From: Branchiostoma lanceolatum
Lineage: Eukaryota; Chordata; Leptocardii; Amphioxiformes; Branchiostomatidae
Assembly: GCF_035083965.1 (NCBI RefSeq)
Contig: NC_089738.1
Location: 18,130,734 to 18,194,733, forward strand
Direction of reading: 5' to 3'
DNA: 64,000 nucleotides
Below are positions 37,050 to 47,702 of this stretch, piece after piece; the first letter of the stretch is position 1; each line of letters starts with the position of its first letter. Below the pieces are notes generated by a model. It ran no database searches and was not told where the DNA came from. It was given only the letters and a program-made list of their open reading frames with translations. The position numbers and the translations under genes were made by a program.

Positions 37050-38340
37050 GCATAAATTATGTAAATGTTGAAGTCATTTGCATACTTAGTGACAAAATGT
37101 TAGAATGAAATTCTACCAAAGAATAGGACTTTTAAACAAACAATACATGCATCAACTGAAATATATTATGCTCATTACAACCTTATTTGCATAATCAATG
37201 ACACAAGATGAAGGAAAAAATTGAGGAAAACTCTTATCTCGCGGAGATATGAGATCTGACTTTTATCCAATCTGTGTTCCAAAAATGACAATTTCGCTGA
37301 GTTTTGTACGTTTTTTATTGCATACAACCTTATTCAGGGTATAATAGACAACCACTTGCATATCTAAAAGCCATTTGTTTATTGAAGTAGTGTTAGCGTG
37401 TACAATCGCATTTACCGCCACGGGTCAAAGTCCAGAAGGGCATTTAAGGACGTCGGCCGCCGTTATTCAAAGCAACTTGCAGTAGAATATACATATGCAT
37501 CTAAATTGTGTTGATATTTTGTTCTACGTATTGCTTATCAATTCAAATCATTGTAAAGGTGGATTACCCGGTGGAGGGGGATGGGGTGATGTTTACTTTC
37601 ATACAAGCTGTCAGGACTGTGGTGGTACCGGTGTTATGATTCCGCAGTGTTGACGCCCTGGGGCCTAAAATTGTCCTACTTAACGGTACAGGGTCATGAG
37701 GGGGTGGTTCTCATCAATCATGCCATTGAGCAAGGGGTGGTTCTCATTGAGCAATCTTACTGTGGTCATTTCTTTCAGAACTGGCGTCTTTCTTTAAGAT
37801 TTCAGGTCCACTGTGTCTTCCTCGCAGTGAGATCAGGGTAATGGTGACAACCAGCAAGCCATTGAGTCAGCCATGCTTGCCAAGCATAGGTTGAAGGGGA
37901 GGATCGTTACCCTCTACGATGAAGGCGAATTACCTGCCGGGGGAAGGAGTTACTAGCTAGGCTAAATACTAGTATTTTCGTAAGGGCTGACGCGACTGTG
38001 ATGATGGCATGATTACGCAGTGTCCATCCTGGGGCCCGTTACTTGCCCTACTACCCTAGTTTTTAGGTCATGAAGAGTGTGATCTCTGTGATTTCTGCCT
38101 CGGGGCCTTGATTCTCGTTGGCGATTAGTGGCACAGGGCCGTCTACAATTCACAGTCTAGACTGAGTGGGTCAATTAGAGAACGGTAGCGAGCTGCCCAT
38201 TCAACCCCTGCCCGGAACGCACCATTTAAGTCGTACTACCATAGAGTCATATCATACCTTCCGTGAGTTGGACCCGCAACGTTCACCCCGCAGGATCCCC
38301 ACTTGTTGCCACCTCCCGTGCACCAGGAGTGAATGATCGC
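37050..38340. other. intergenic region between divergent SLC16 genes
   Basis: It shows no coding exon. It must hold the promoter and first non-coding exon of gene 1 and part of the gene 2 promoter, but no clear TATA or motif cluster was seen. Confidence 0.5.
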
Positions 38341-38344
38341 CAAG

Positions 38345-38457
38345 CTGTGTTTATCCCACGAACGCAGCCATTTTGTATCGACGCAAGCCAGGTCAGCGCA
38401 AGGCTGGGGTGACTAACCTCAGTTGGCAGCAAACCAACGTTCAAAGGCCACACAAGG
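38345..38457 (+). promoter_or_regulatory. probable non-coding first exon of SLC16 gene 2
   Basis: A strong donor AAGG|GTAAGT (intron starts 38458) faces the acceptor CCTTCACAG ending 39061, 21 nt before the ATG. The segment GACGCAAGCC...GCGCAAGGCTGGG resembles 46740-46775 upstream of gene 3. The 5' limit is a guess. Confidence 0.45.
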
Positions 38458-38524
38458 GTAAGTCAGAGTTGAAAAGTTCACACTTTGTTTCCCCAGTAGC
38501 TTTCATGTGTTGTTGTTGCTCACT

Positions 38525-38640
38525 ATTACCCCCATTCCACTTGGACGGCGCTCTCGCCGCGCTCTCACGGCGACCTAAAATTGGCCAGAGCGCCCGTGAG
38601 AGCGCCGAACTCAGAAAAACCTGCTCAAGTGGAATTTCTA
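38525..38640. mobile_element. small foldback element (ATTCCACTTGGACGGCG)
   Basis: CCATTCCACTTG near 38531 and CAAGTGGAAT near 38625 are inverted, with GGCGCTCTC...GAGAGCGCC arms between. Followed by a second GCGCGCTCTCAGCGCGACC copy. Non-coding; in the 5' UTR intron of SLC16 gene 2. Confidence 0.6.
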
Positions 38641-39082
38641 CGGCGACCCTTGCGCGCTCTCAGCGCGACCAAAATGTCAAATGTCAGCAAATTTTTATGA
38701 GCGACCAAAGATTTCACAGATCACTGAACGAATTCCAGAGATAAAGAACGAATTTATGTTACGTTTTGTGTGCTTTGTTGTCTTCTCAGGTATACCTTTA
38801 CCTATTGCATCATGTTTGAATGATGAAATCAAGGGAAAAACAGATTCAATTTTGGTCGCTGCACGGTCGCTCAATGTGTGTGTTAAGTTACATATATGTT
38901 CAACTTGTTTTTTTTCTATGTTGTCTGTCATGTAAACTGTTTGCAATGAATATAGTTTCGGACAGTTACGTGGTTAAGAGGTGGTCCTCCTGTACTGTAT
39001 TTAACACTAGGTGCCCCCGTACAGACCCTCCTTTGAAAACCGCCGTTTTTTTCCTTCACAGCCAACGTTTCGACTTTGCACA

Positions 39083-42056
39083 ATGGCTAACAAGAAAGCA
39101 GTAAACTACTACTCCGAGGCTCCAGACGGCGGTTGGGGCTGGCTTGTCGTCCTGAGCAGCTTCCTGTCAAATGCGTTTATGGTCGGCACAATCAAGTCGT
39201 TCGGAGTGTACTTTCCGTACTTACAGGAGACGTTCGGTCAGGACGCTGCTTCCACGGCGTGGGTCAGCTCCATCATGGGGGCAGCCTCGCTATTTGGGTG
39301 TAAGTACAGGTTGTACGTACAGATTGTATTCCATTCTCTGCGTCTGGCATCGACCACACCGTTATGCTTTCTGGTTTTGATGTTAATAAGCGTTACAAAA
39401 ATGTCTAATAGTTGTTTATCTTAAACAGGCTTGCCTGCGGGCGCCCTGTGTAACGTGTTCGGCTGCAGGGCGGTGGTGATGACGGGGAGTCTGCTGGCCG
39501 CCACAGGTCTCCTCTCCAGCATGTTCGTCACCAGCCTAGCGGTCATGAACCTAACGGCTGGCTTCATCACAGGTAAATAGACCGATCCTGTCGAATACCA
39601 TATCGAACGAATAGAAGACCTATAGAACTCCTTGTTCTATTCAGAGCACCTCCGTCAAAAACAGCGTTGGCGGGGCAGAAATGGAACGTGTAAAGCAGGG
39701 TACGTATATCTGGGACAGGTTTTCCACTGTTTTGGTTGAATGCATGCTTAGAACCAAAACGAATTTAAAAAGAAAATAGATCGGGCACTCAAGGAGAGGA
39801 AGCTTGAGCCACATGCTGACTACTACAAAGTCCACTAGCGCAGAGTTTCGTCTCTTCAGTTACTCAGTGGTGGTGTGTGAAACTGGTTAACGTGAAAGTG
39901 AACAGGGAAGTAAAAGGATGCATTTTAATTCTTAGTTACTAAATACTATGCAGCTGTTATGCATGCAGTCAATACAGTGGGAACCCTGTCACAGATATAT
40001 GAACCTTGTTTTACACGTGCATCGGCTGCTTGTCAGAAACTGGGCGCTGATGCCAACCGACAAGGGAAAACTATGCGGCGCATACCGCTTTAACATTGAC
40101 CGAAAACATAACGCTCTCACCGCAGCTACATCTACCCCCTCCTTAAACAACTCTACCCGGTGGATACACCCTTCAATAAAGAAGACATAGCATTCTTATT
40201 TGGCCCGCTCTGAAAGGGTTTCAGTGCCACAAAAGCTAAACCGAAGTCAGTGGCATTATTTTCAACTTAGCCACGGCGGCCATGTTTGGTCCGTCAAACC
40301 CTGTTTTTGACGGAGGTGTTCGAAATCGAACAGGGGGCGTGGCTTTGGGATCGGTCTATTAGTTACCTACTCCTGATTTGATGAACCTATGATCTCCGTA
40401 ATTTACACCACAATCTGCAGCAATGGTCAATCCCACAAAATCTACTTGCATCACAGGGAGGGTGCACGTCATTTCAGTCAACGTTCGAACGACATTCGAA
40501 CGCGTCGAACGACATTCGAACGCGTCGAACGACATTCGAACGCGTCGAAGGACATTGGAACCCGTCGAAGGAAATTTGAACTCTTCGAACGACATTCTAA
40601 TTCTTCGGACGACATTCGAACGCGTCGAACGACATCGGAACGCGTCGAACGTGAATCCAGATCCTCAGTACGTGTTCGAATCTTGACTGAAATGACCCAT
40701 GGCCCCTATGACGCGCTGGCAGTTTTCTCACTGAACTGGGTCATGTCAAAAACGTTACGATGATCTATTTGAATGTTGACGGGAGAATTGTTGTGTTTCT
40801 TCATCTGGTAGGTCTTGGTTTCTCGTTCATGTACGTGCCTTCCGTCACCATGGTGGGGAGATACTTCAAGAAACGCCTGGCGCTTGCCAATGGCATTGCA
40901 ATGTCTGGATCCGGAGCCGGAGCCTTCGCCCTCCCCCCTGTGTTTCAGCTGCTCATCGACAACTACGGGTGGAGGGGTTCTCTCTTCATCGTGGCAGGAG
41001 TCGCCTTGCAAGGTTGTGTCTTCGGCGCCTTGTTACGACCGATACAGCTTAAGGCAGACATTCATGAGGAGAAAAACACTCACGTACCGTCAAGGAAAAC
41101 GAAGCACGGACTAATGGCACGCCTGTGCGGTGCCCTAGACCTCTCACTGATTAAAATGCCTTACTTTACTATCTTTAATATCATCATGATGATTTTGATA
41201 CTTGGCTCCGGTATTACAATTGTACATCTGGTGAAGCATGCTAGAACCGTTGGAATGGAGCCACAGCAAGCCGCGTTCCTGGTCTCGGTGGTCGGCATTG
41301 CCGATTGCGTGGCTAGAATCGGGTACGGCTGGTTCTCTAACTTGGGTCTGTATCCTCTTCTTCGCGGGTTCGTGGTGTGTAGTCTGGGGCTCGGGCTAAG
41401 CCTGGTGTTCTTGCCTTTCGCACAAACGTACCCGTCGATGGTAGTCTGCTGCCTTTTTATTGGAGTATTTACTGGCTGTTTGGCCACGAAGATTACAGTG
41501 TTCCTGGTGGAGTTCTGTGGAGTTGAGAGACTGGCGAGTGCTGTCGGGATCGCCTTCAGTGTTCGTGGGTTCTCCATGCTCTTCGGCCCGCCACTCGCAG
41601 GTAAATCAACTGTCATGACTGTAGCAACGTTGAAATACTTAACATGATCTCATTCAAGGTAGCTAAGAATTACATGGGGAAAATGTCAAAAGAGATAATA
41701 CTTTAGACAAGCATATTTAGAATCCAAATGCTCACTTAAGTTGTATCTATGATTCTACAAACTACATTATATACATACTGTTGTAATTTCTGTATTGATA
41801 CGTAGGCTATCTGTATGACGTCACTGGGAACTACAACGTCTCGTTCTACTTCGCGGGGGGTACTGTCCTGTTCAGCACCTTGATGACGTCAGCACTCGAG
41901 GCCCATCGCACAAGGAGCGTGCAACGTCAAAACTCCGACATGTTGGGATCGGAAAAGTCCAATGAAAGTGAAATCCTAGATTCCAAGGACAAAGCCGAGG
42001 AAGTAGGCTTCGATGACAGCAAAGATCTTCTTATCATTCGCGAGACGAGTGTATAA
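39083..42056 (+). CDS. SLC16 monocarboxylate-transporter-like protein 2
   Basis: Four coding exons: 39083-39299, 39429-39572, 40812-41600 and 41806-42056; 466 residues. Exon 1 (217 nt) and exon 2 (144 nt) are the same size as in the three relatives. It has APDGGWGW, YFKKRLALANGIAMSGSGAG, helix 8 GIADCVARIGYGWFSN with D-x3-R, and a C-terminal IIRETSV. Compared with genes 1 and 3 its exon 3 is 12 nt shorter in the cytosolic loop (about residues 190-210). An acceptor at 39061 precedes the ATG. Intron 2 is enlarged by a TIR element and a 20-bp array. It is head-to-head with gene 1, 2.1 kb apart. Confidence 0.93.
39576..40360. mobile_element. non-autonomous TIR element in intron 2
   Basis: AATAGACCGATCC (39576-39588) and GGATCGGTCTATT (40348-40360) are perfect inverted ends, and CACCTCCGTCAAAAACAG faces CTGTTTTTGACGGAGGTG (39649, 40291 area). 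About 785 bp, no transposase seen. It starts 3 bp after the exon 2 donor GT, so the donor context is partly element-derived. Confidence 0.7.
40480..40660. repeat. 20-bp TTCGAACGCGTCGAACGACA array, intron 2 of gene 2
   Basis: About nine units, inverse orientation to gene 1's array relative to the chromosome but the same relative to transcription. It is open in several frames, producing artificial RTTFERVERHSN-type peptides. Confidence 0.85.
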
Positions 42057-42619
42057 GTCACGAAAATCGGTCTTTTGTAGGGTGAAAATGGAGGCAATGG
42101 TTGGACAACTTTCCCCGATTTTTATCCTTTGACGAACGTGAAAACTCATGACGTTACAGGGTATGATGTCATGCACTAAAACGTTCATTCTTATTCCATG
42201 GACATATTTCATGATGAATATTGGTGGTCTCCAAAAACTTGGACATTTTTTTTCCTGGCACAGTGCCTTGTATATTGATGATTAGTATACGCCTGGCACA
42301 GCAAATTATTCAATTTGGTCATCTGATCACTACATTTTTAAACAGTTAACGTTACATATGATATATTCCCAATATACTAAAAACATTCATCTGCAACAGA
42401 CCTTCCGTCTACCTTAAAGAATGCAAAGCATCAGAATTAAGTCAGACGTGTCAACAATATTTTGATGAAAAAGTGGTAAAATTATAGGTTCTGGTGTCAA
42501 TGTCCTCAATCGGAACGGTTAGTTATTAGCTTGATGTTCTCGGGGGTCAGTTATGTGATATCTATATTCCAAAGTTTGTATAACATTGTTATTAATGTGG
42601 CTTACTTATAGCATGGATC

Positions 42620-42740
42620 GCACGGACAGTATATCCGGTGTCAATAAATGGTGCAAAAAGCTTAAATGTGAAAACGTCTCGATTGGCCATTGCGAGCTCG
42701 TCCACATTGTCATTTTCTGTCATTGGAAAAAAATCAGGCC
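42620..42740 (-). pseudogene. fossil SLC16 C-terminal tail (copy 1)
   Basis: Minus-strand translation MTENDNVDELAMANRDVFTF followed by KLFAPFIDTG resembles the tail of SLC16 gene 4 ([32 protein letters not shown]). The stop codon is lost and no other exon is nearby. The segment is duplicated at 46.1 kb. Confidence 0.55.
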
Positions 42741-43078
42741 CGCCAGAACTGCTTGCATCACGTCGATTTAGTCAACACGTTCGAACGTACCGGATACAGG
42801 CTCGATGCGTTCGAATGTCATTCGACGCTGCTTTCGAATGTCGTTCGAAACGTTCGATTATTAGCTTGATATACACAAGTTTCCAGTTTCGCGCCGCCAT
42901 TTTAGGTCAAAGGTCATTTGGAGCACTTTCAAGCTGGGCCCCATGCACGAATACACATGGTTAAGGCTTTTGGTGCAAAAGACATGACTTAAAGCATTAC
43001 ACTTTGAATGAAATTTTCCGGCAATAACATTAAAAACCTAGCGCATTTATGAAATAATCTTTAATTTACATGGCAACC

Positions 43079-43091
43079 GTTGCTAGGCAAC
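43079..43091. promoter_or_regulatory. RFX-like palindrome
   Basis: GTTGCTAGGCAAC is a near-consensus RFX site (one mismatch in the left half) inside the composite element. Functional use is unproven. Confidence 0.25.
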
Positions 43092-43357
43092 ATTGCTTGA
43101 CGACCAATATCCTGAATTGCCTGCGTTTGTATATCCCATTAAGGGGATACTATCATATTACGTATATGTAGTAATATTATAGGCGCTTACATGGGAGAAC
43201 AAGAGAATAGAACACATGTTCTAGATCGTAGATTCTGCTCTTAATTCCAGTTGGATTCAGGCTCTGCACTACTTGTTTAATACCATACAAGGTGTTTCTG
43301 TCCGCTTTGGCTGTGCTCAGGTTTACCAAGTCCATGCAGTTAAAATTTTCCAACTAA

Positions 43358-44555
43358 TCATGACTGCCGTCTTTCCCCTCAGTTGAAGTTCCACCATGAA
43401 GCTGATGGTTTTCGCCGCAATGCTCATTGAGTCTCATTCTAGAAGATATAGGAGCCGAAAGCCTAGGCGAAGCTCGGGGTAAGGCAGCATGAGGCGCAGG
43501 CTTTTTAGGCCCAGGTTTGCCAGGGCAGATTGATCTAGAGCTGAGAGAGGTTGTGGAAGAGCGGGGTCGCTCCTGGATGCCCTGGATAACCTGTCTGTAG
43601 TAGTCTATACATGTCATTATTTTGTTTTTCTGGGTTAATCTTTGCCCTGTGGCTGATCGTTCATAATCAACAAAAGAAGCATATCCTAACGCACATTCCA
43701 ATGTAATGACTAAATGTCCAGTCCTCGGTTTGTCTGTCTATGTCCGTCCCCGGGGGGGGGGGGCATTTTCCATCAACGCCATTTCTATCAAGCAGGAATT
43801 TCAAATCATTATGCACCAAAATACCCTTTTTCAGCAACCTTTGCAAGATATTTTTTACTAAATCCCTTTACAAACGTAGAATTTTCCACTAAGAGTGATC
43901 AATTTTATGGCAGTGGAAGTAAATAATCCACAGTTTTTGGAAATAGATCGTACCTTCCGATGTCTTTTGTCAACGGACGAGCGATTAGCTATCATGACTT
44001 ATTGCTTCGTCCGGTCGAATTTGATTCAAAGTGTAACTTTTGTAACATCTGGACCCGGATTGTTCTGCGGTAGGTAATTTGAGTACTATATGTAGGGCGA
44101 CAATCATCTCAAGCAGCAATTATGGGCACGGTTATCAATCAGCCAAGTTGTCACGATGCCAAATCGAGACATAGACAGACAAACCGAGGACTGGACATTT
44201 AGTCATTACATTGGAATGTGCGTTAGGATATGCTTCTTTTGATGATGATGGACGATCAGCCACAGGGCAAAGATTAACCCAGAAAAACAAAATAATGACA
44301 TGTATAGACTACTACAGACAGGTTATCCAGGGCATCCATGAGCGACCCCGCTCTTCCACAACCTCTCTCAGCTCTAGATCAATCTGCCCTGGCAAACCTG
44401 GGCCTAAAAAGCCTGCGCCTCATGCTGCCTTACCCCGAGCTTCGCCTAGGCTTTCGTCTCCTATACTTCTAGAATGAGACTCAATGAGCATTGCGGCGAA
44501 AACCATCAGCTTCATGGTGGAACTTCAACTGAGGGGAAAGACAGCAGTCATGATT
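43358..44555. repeat. inverted repeat with coding-like arms
   Basis: Arms 43358-43744 and 44168-44555 are inverted and about 95% identical. Each arm, read towards its outer end, encodes MECALGYASF, then KNKIMTCIDYYRQVIQGI and RSICPGKPGPKKPAPHAALP. The right arm has a frame break near 44470 where the left arm is open. The peptide could be a transposase fragment, but I do not recognise the family. Confidence 0.7.
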
Positions 44556-44558
44556 ACA

Positions 44559-45911
44559 GTCAAACCTGCCTAGGCGACCACCTTTTCAACGCGACCACCT
44601 GGCCATGGCGACCGCTTTTTCTCGGTCCCGAAAATTTTCCCCATAGGCACAAGCATTAAGCTGCCTGCCCAAGGCGACCACCCGTCCAACGCGACCGCGA
44701 CCGCCACGAATTGGGACCGCACAGAGCACAATCCCTGCCCATGGCGGTCGCCTAATTTTCAAGCGTGCGGTGACATCAGATCATTTTGCTGTCGGATTTC
44801 ACGGAAATGTTTTCAAGACTTCAAAGGACAAAAATAAGATAAAAAATATATGGAATAGCAATGTTATACCATCGATTCCTCCATGAAGTGTTTTAATAAA
44901 ACGTTCCCCCTATAAACATTGTAAAGACAAATGTTTGTGATGTTGTTGTGCCTATCGTAATCTTATAGTTTAACGTGAACTCAGTTCCGTTTAAACTCAA
45001 CTTTCAAAACGAATACGTAGTGCATGGCGTCAAAAAGTCAGATTTCACAGAAATTACTATCTATTTCTTGTATTTTCAACAAAGATGTATCTTGCTAAAT
45101 TCCGTCGAAAAATGACTTCGCGGCGGGCAAAACATCAGGCGAGAAATGTTGTTCCTTGGTCCCGACGCCATCTTGGATTTCGGGCGGCCCGGATTTGGCG
45201 TACCGCTGACCTTTGTAAATTAGAAACACGATGATTTTGTGTATGAACATTTACGAATACTCTAGTTATTGGTGAAAATCAAAATTCTTATTTTCTTTTT
45301 ATTTCCATGAATCTCACAAACCTTTATTGGACGCTGTGCGTTCTGCTGCACTGACTTACCCTTCGATGCGGTGGCACAGAGCTTCGCGGCGCGGCGCGAC
45401 GAAATCACACCGTTAACGCGTTCCGTTTTCATCTTTAGTTGTCAGATCGAAAATTTTTTGACCCTTTCATCCAGCGGTCGGCGACCCAAAAAAGGCTGGG
45501 ACCAGCAGGCGTTTTCTAGGGATCTGTCTTAGGCCTTAAAGCTTCGATGATGTGCGTGTGTGTGTGTACTATTCAATGTAACGTGTGAATGCGGGAGGGC
45601 GCTGCGAGATCATCGAGGCAACCATCGTTTTGTAGTCAAAATCATGACGAAAATTTGTACACGATGTAGCGGTATACAATTATTACATCGATAACGGAAA
45701 ATGTAATTTTTGTAGGATCTTTCTGTCAATGAGAATTGAACCTGGTGAGGGTCATGCTGTCTAAATTCACATAATTTTTTCATCATTTACGTACTGTATT
45801 TGAAAACCTCGACCTGGAAACATGTGAGTGGAATCCTCTTCATGGCGACCACCTGTCCATCGCGACCGTTTTTGCTCGGTCCGCCGGGTGGTCGCCTTGG
45901 GCAGGTTTGAC
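44559..45911. mobile_element. TIR element (GTCAAACCTGCC...)
   Basis: Left end GTCAAACCTGCCTAGGCGAC and right end, inverted, GTCAAACCTGCCCAAGGCGA; subterminal GGCGACCACC and GTCCAACGCGACCG motifs recur at both sides. About 1.35 kb without transposase. The CAGTCAAACC start is reminiscent of Tc1/mariner-pogo MITEs; a TA precedes the left end but not clearly the right. Confidence 0.6.
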
Positions 45912-46109
45912 ATGCTTTTATTCATGTCTTTTGCACCAAAAGCCTTAACTATGTGTATCCGTGCATGGGGCCCAGCTTGAAAGTGCTCCAAATGACAAGT
46001 TGACCTAAAATGGCGGCGCGAAACTGGAAACTCGTGTATTCTCAGGGGTCATTTATGTGATATCTATATTTCAAAGTTTGTGTATCATTCATATAAATGT
46101 GGCTTATTT

Positions 46110-46230
46110 ATAGCATGGATCACACGGACAGCATTTCCTGTGTCAATACATGGTGCAAAAAGCTTTAATGTAGAAACGTCTCGATCCGTCCCGAGCTCGT
46201 CAACGTTGTCAGTTTTTGTCATTTAAAAAA
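46110..46230 (-). pseudogene. fossil SLC16 C-terminal tail (copy 2)
   Basis: Minus-strand MTKTDNVDELGTDRDVSTLK then LFAPCIDTG matches both copy 1 (42.6 kb) and the tail of SLC16 gene 4. The frame runs past the expected stop. The 42.53-42.87 and 46.04-46.35 kb blocks are direct repeats of each other. Confidence 0.55.
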
Positions 46231-46269
46231 AATTCAGGCTCACAAAAACTGCTTGCGTCACAAGGGGCA

Positions 46270-46460
46270 GGTTCGATGCGTTCGAATGTCATTCGATGCT
46301 GCTTTCGAATGTCGTTCGAAGCATTTGAATATTGACGGAAACGACATACGTCCTTCCTATGACGCAAACAGTTTCCTGTGGGTCTGACTACAGCTATAGA
46401 TTGTGGTGATATTACTTTAGGCAAAAAGTCTGCGGATTCTTCGCATGGAGTCAGCTATGA
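46270..46460. repeat. 20-bp array relic with SLC16 intron 2 flank
   Basis: TTCGATGCGTTCGAATGTCA-type units followed by GACGGAAACGACATACGTCC and ATAGATTGTGGTGATATTAC, colinear with 35820-35900 in intron 2 of gene 1. A shorter relic of the array is at 42770-42860. Confidence 0.65.
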
Positions 46461-47676
46461 TTTTTGGACTGGTACTGAGGTTCGTGAGATCGGGAACCTA
46501 CTAGTTCTGATCGCAAAGGGCCAACCGTTACGCTGTAACCGTTGCGCCACTCCAACACCTCTGCTTCGAGAGCAACAATGGCGTACATATATTCAGTAAG
46601 GCAAACCATTTCACCTTCGGGAACTGCGACCGTTAGACTGAATTAAACCGCAACGTTCACGCCGTCTGTCCCCCTCCCTCGTCCCCTTTTTAGCCACTTC
46701 GCGTGTGCTAGATCAGGAGTGTTTACTCACTGCCACTTTGTGTGATGACGCAAACTGGGTTGACGCAAGGCTGGGAAGTTGGTCGGGGACAAAGTCCAAA
46801 TTGCGTACAGTTGACGGGTTCACCACAGTAACTGCAGTTTTCGTTTGTTGTTGTTCATGAAGAATCTCTTAAGACAAATGTAAGAGGTATATCAATTCAG
46901 TACTGAATAATTCAATTTCCGCTTTTCTTTCCTTTTATCAATATCGGCGAATGTTTACGCGCTCAATGATTTTCTTAGGCCCCTGATGACATATGTTACT
47001 ATTTACGTCTTTCAAAATGGCTGCCCCACGCTTTGTAGGGTCACAAAGAGGACAGCGGTTGCAACAGCTGAACTTATAACATCAAAGATGGCAGAGTGAA
47101 ACTGACAACGACCCTGCAGGTGTGGCGTGGACATTGCAGCTGGTTTTTTGAGATACCGATACGGTTGGTTTGACGTTTAGTTTGACATCTGTTGTAATTA
47201 CTAGCACTTACCATTTTGGCTGAACCCATAGCAGATATGTCAATAGCTGTCTTGTCTCGACCGTTTCAAGCGTTTTTCCTCGCAATAGTAAAAAATGGTT
47301 ACCAACTCTAACTTAGTCTAAGGAAGAGTCAAGGTGCACTAAGTGAAGGGCCAAGTGAACTTGAAGTTAAATGATTTGGTTCAAAATCTTGTCAGGAAAT
47401 TACTTAGTACTTTCGTGCCCTTTTGGACTTTGGTCGATATCAGTATAAGTTACGAAACGGCATCCGTTAACATCGTACAGTCTACAATGATTGAGCTCCT
47501 TTCTAACATATTTCTAGCATAGTGTATACCATTTTTGTGGCTGCAAAGTTTACCTTTCCCGAAACAAAAGGCCCAAACGTAATACAACCCGTCATTCGAC
47601 TGCAAACGACAAAGCTACATGGCATATATATTGTTTCACCGACTGTGTACACTCTTTAAAACCTTCTTCGTCACAG
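46460..47676. other. upstream region of SLC16 gene 3
   Basis: No coding exon. GATGACGCAAACTGGG...GACGCAAGGCTGGGAA (46742-46775) resembles the first-exon region of gene 2, so the gene 3 promoter is likely here. The first-exon donor was not identified. Confidence 0.45.
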
Positions 47677-47702
47677 TCGCGCCCGCCTTCCGTGTTTGCA
47701 AA

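Larger units (their letters stand above)
42871..46039. mobile_element. 3.2-kb composite element with 116-bp terminal inverted repeats
   Basis: Arms 42871-42988 and 45924-46039 are inverted copies, containing AGTTTCGCGCCGCCATTTTA, GAGCACTTTCAAGCTGGGCC and GGCTTTTGGTGCAAAAGACATG. Between them are an inverted pair (43358-43744 and 44168-44555) and a TIR element (44559-45911). No intact transposase was found. Outside the arms lie duplicated SLC16-fossil segments (42530-42870, 46040-46350), so the structure may have come from a rearrangement rather than a single insertion. Confidence 0.6.

Noticed and set aside
40389-40763. Frames with RTTFERVERHSN repeats
   Set aside because: Product of a 20-bp satellite within an SLC16 intron; open in more than one frame and not joined to gene phases.
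47619-47702. Upstream in-frame ATG for SLC16 gene 3
   Set aside because: A splice acceptor lies between it and the homologous start; the added residues have no counterpart in the other three genes.
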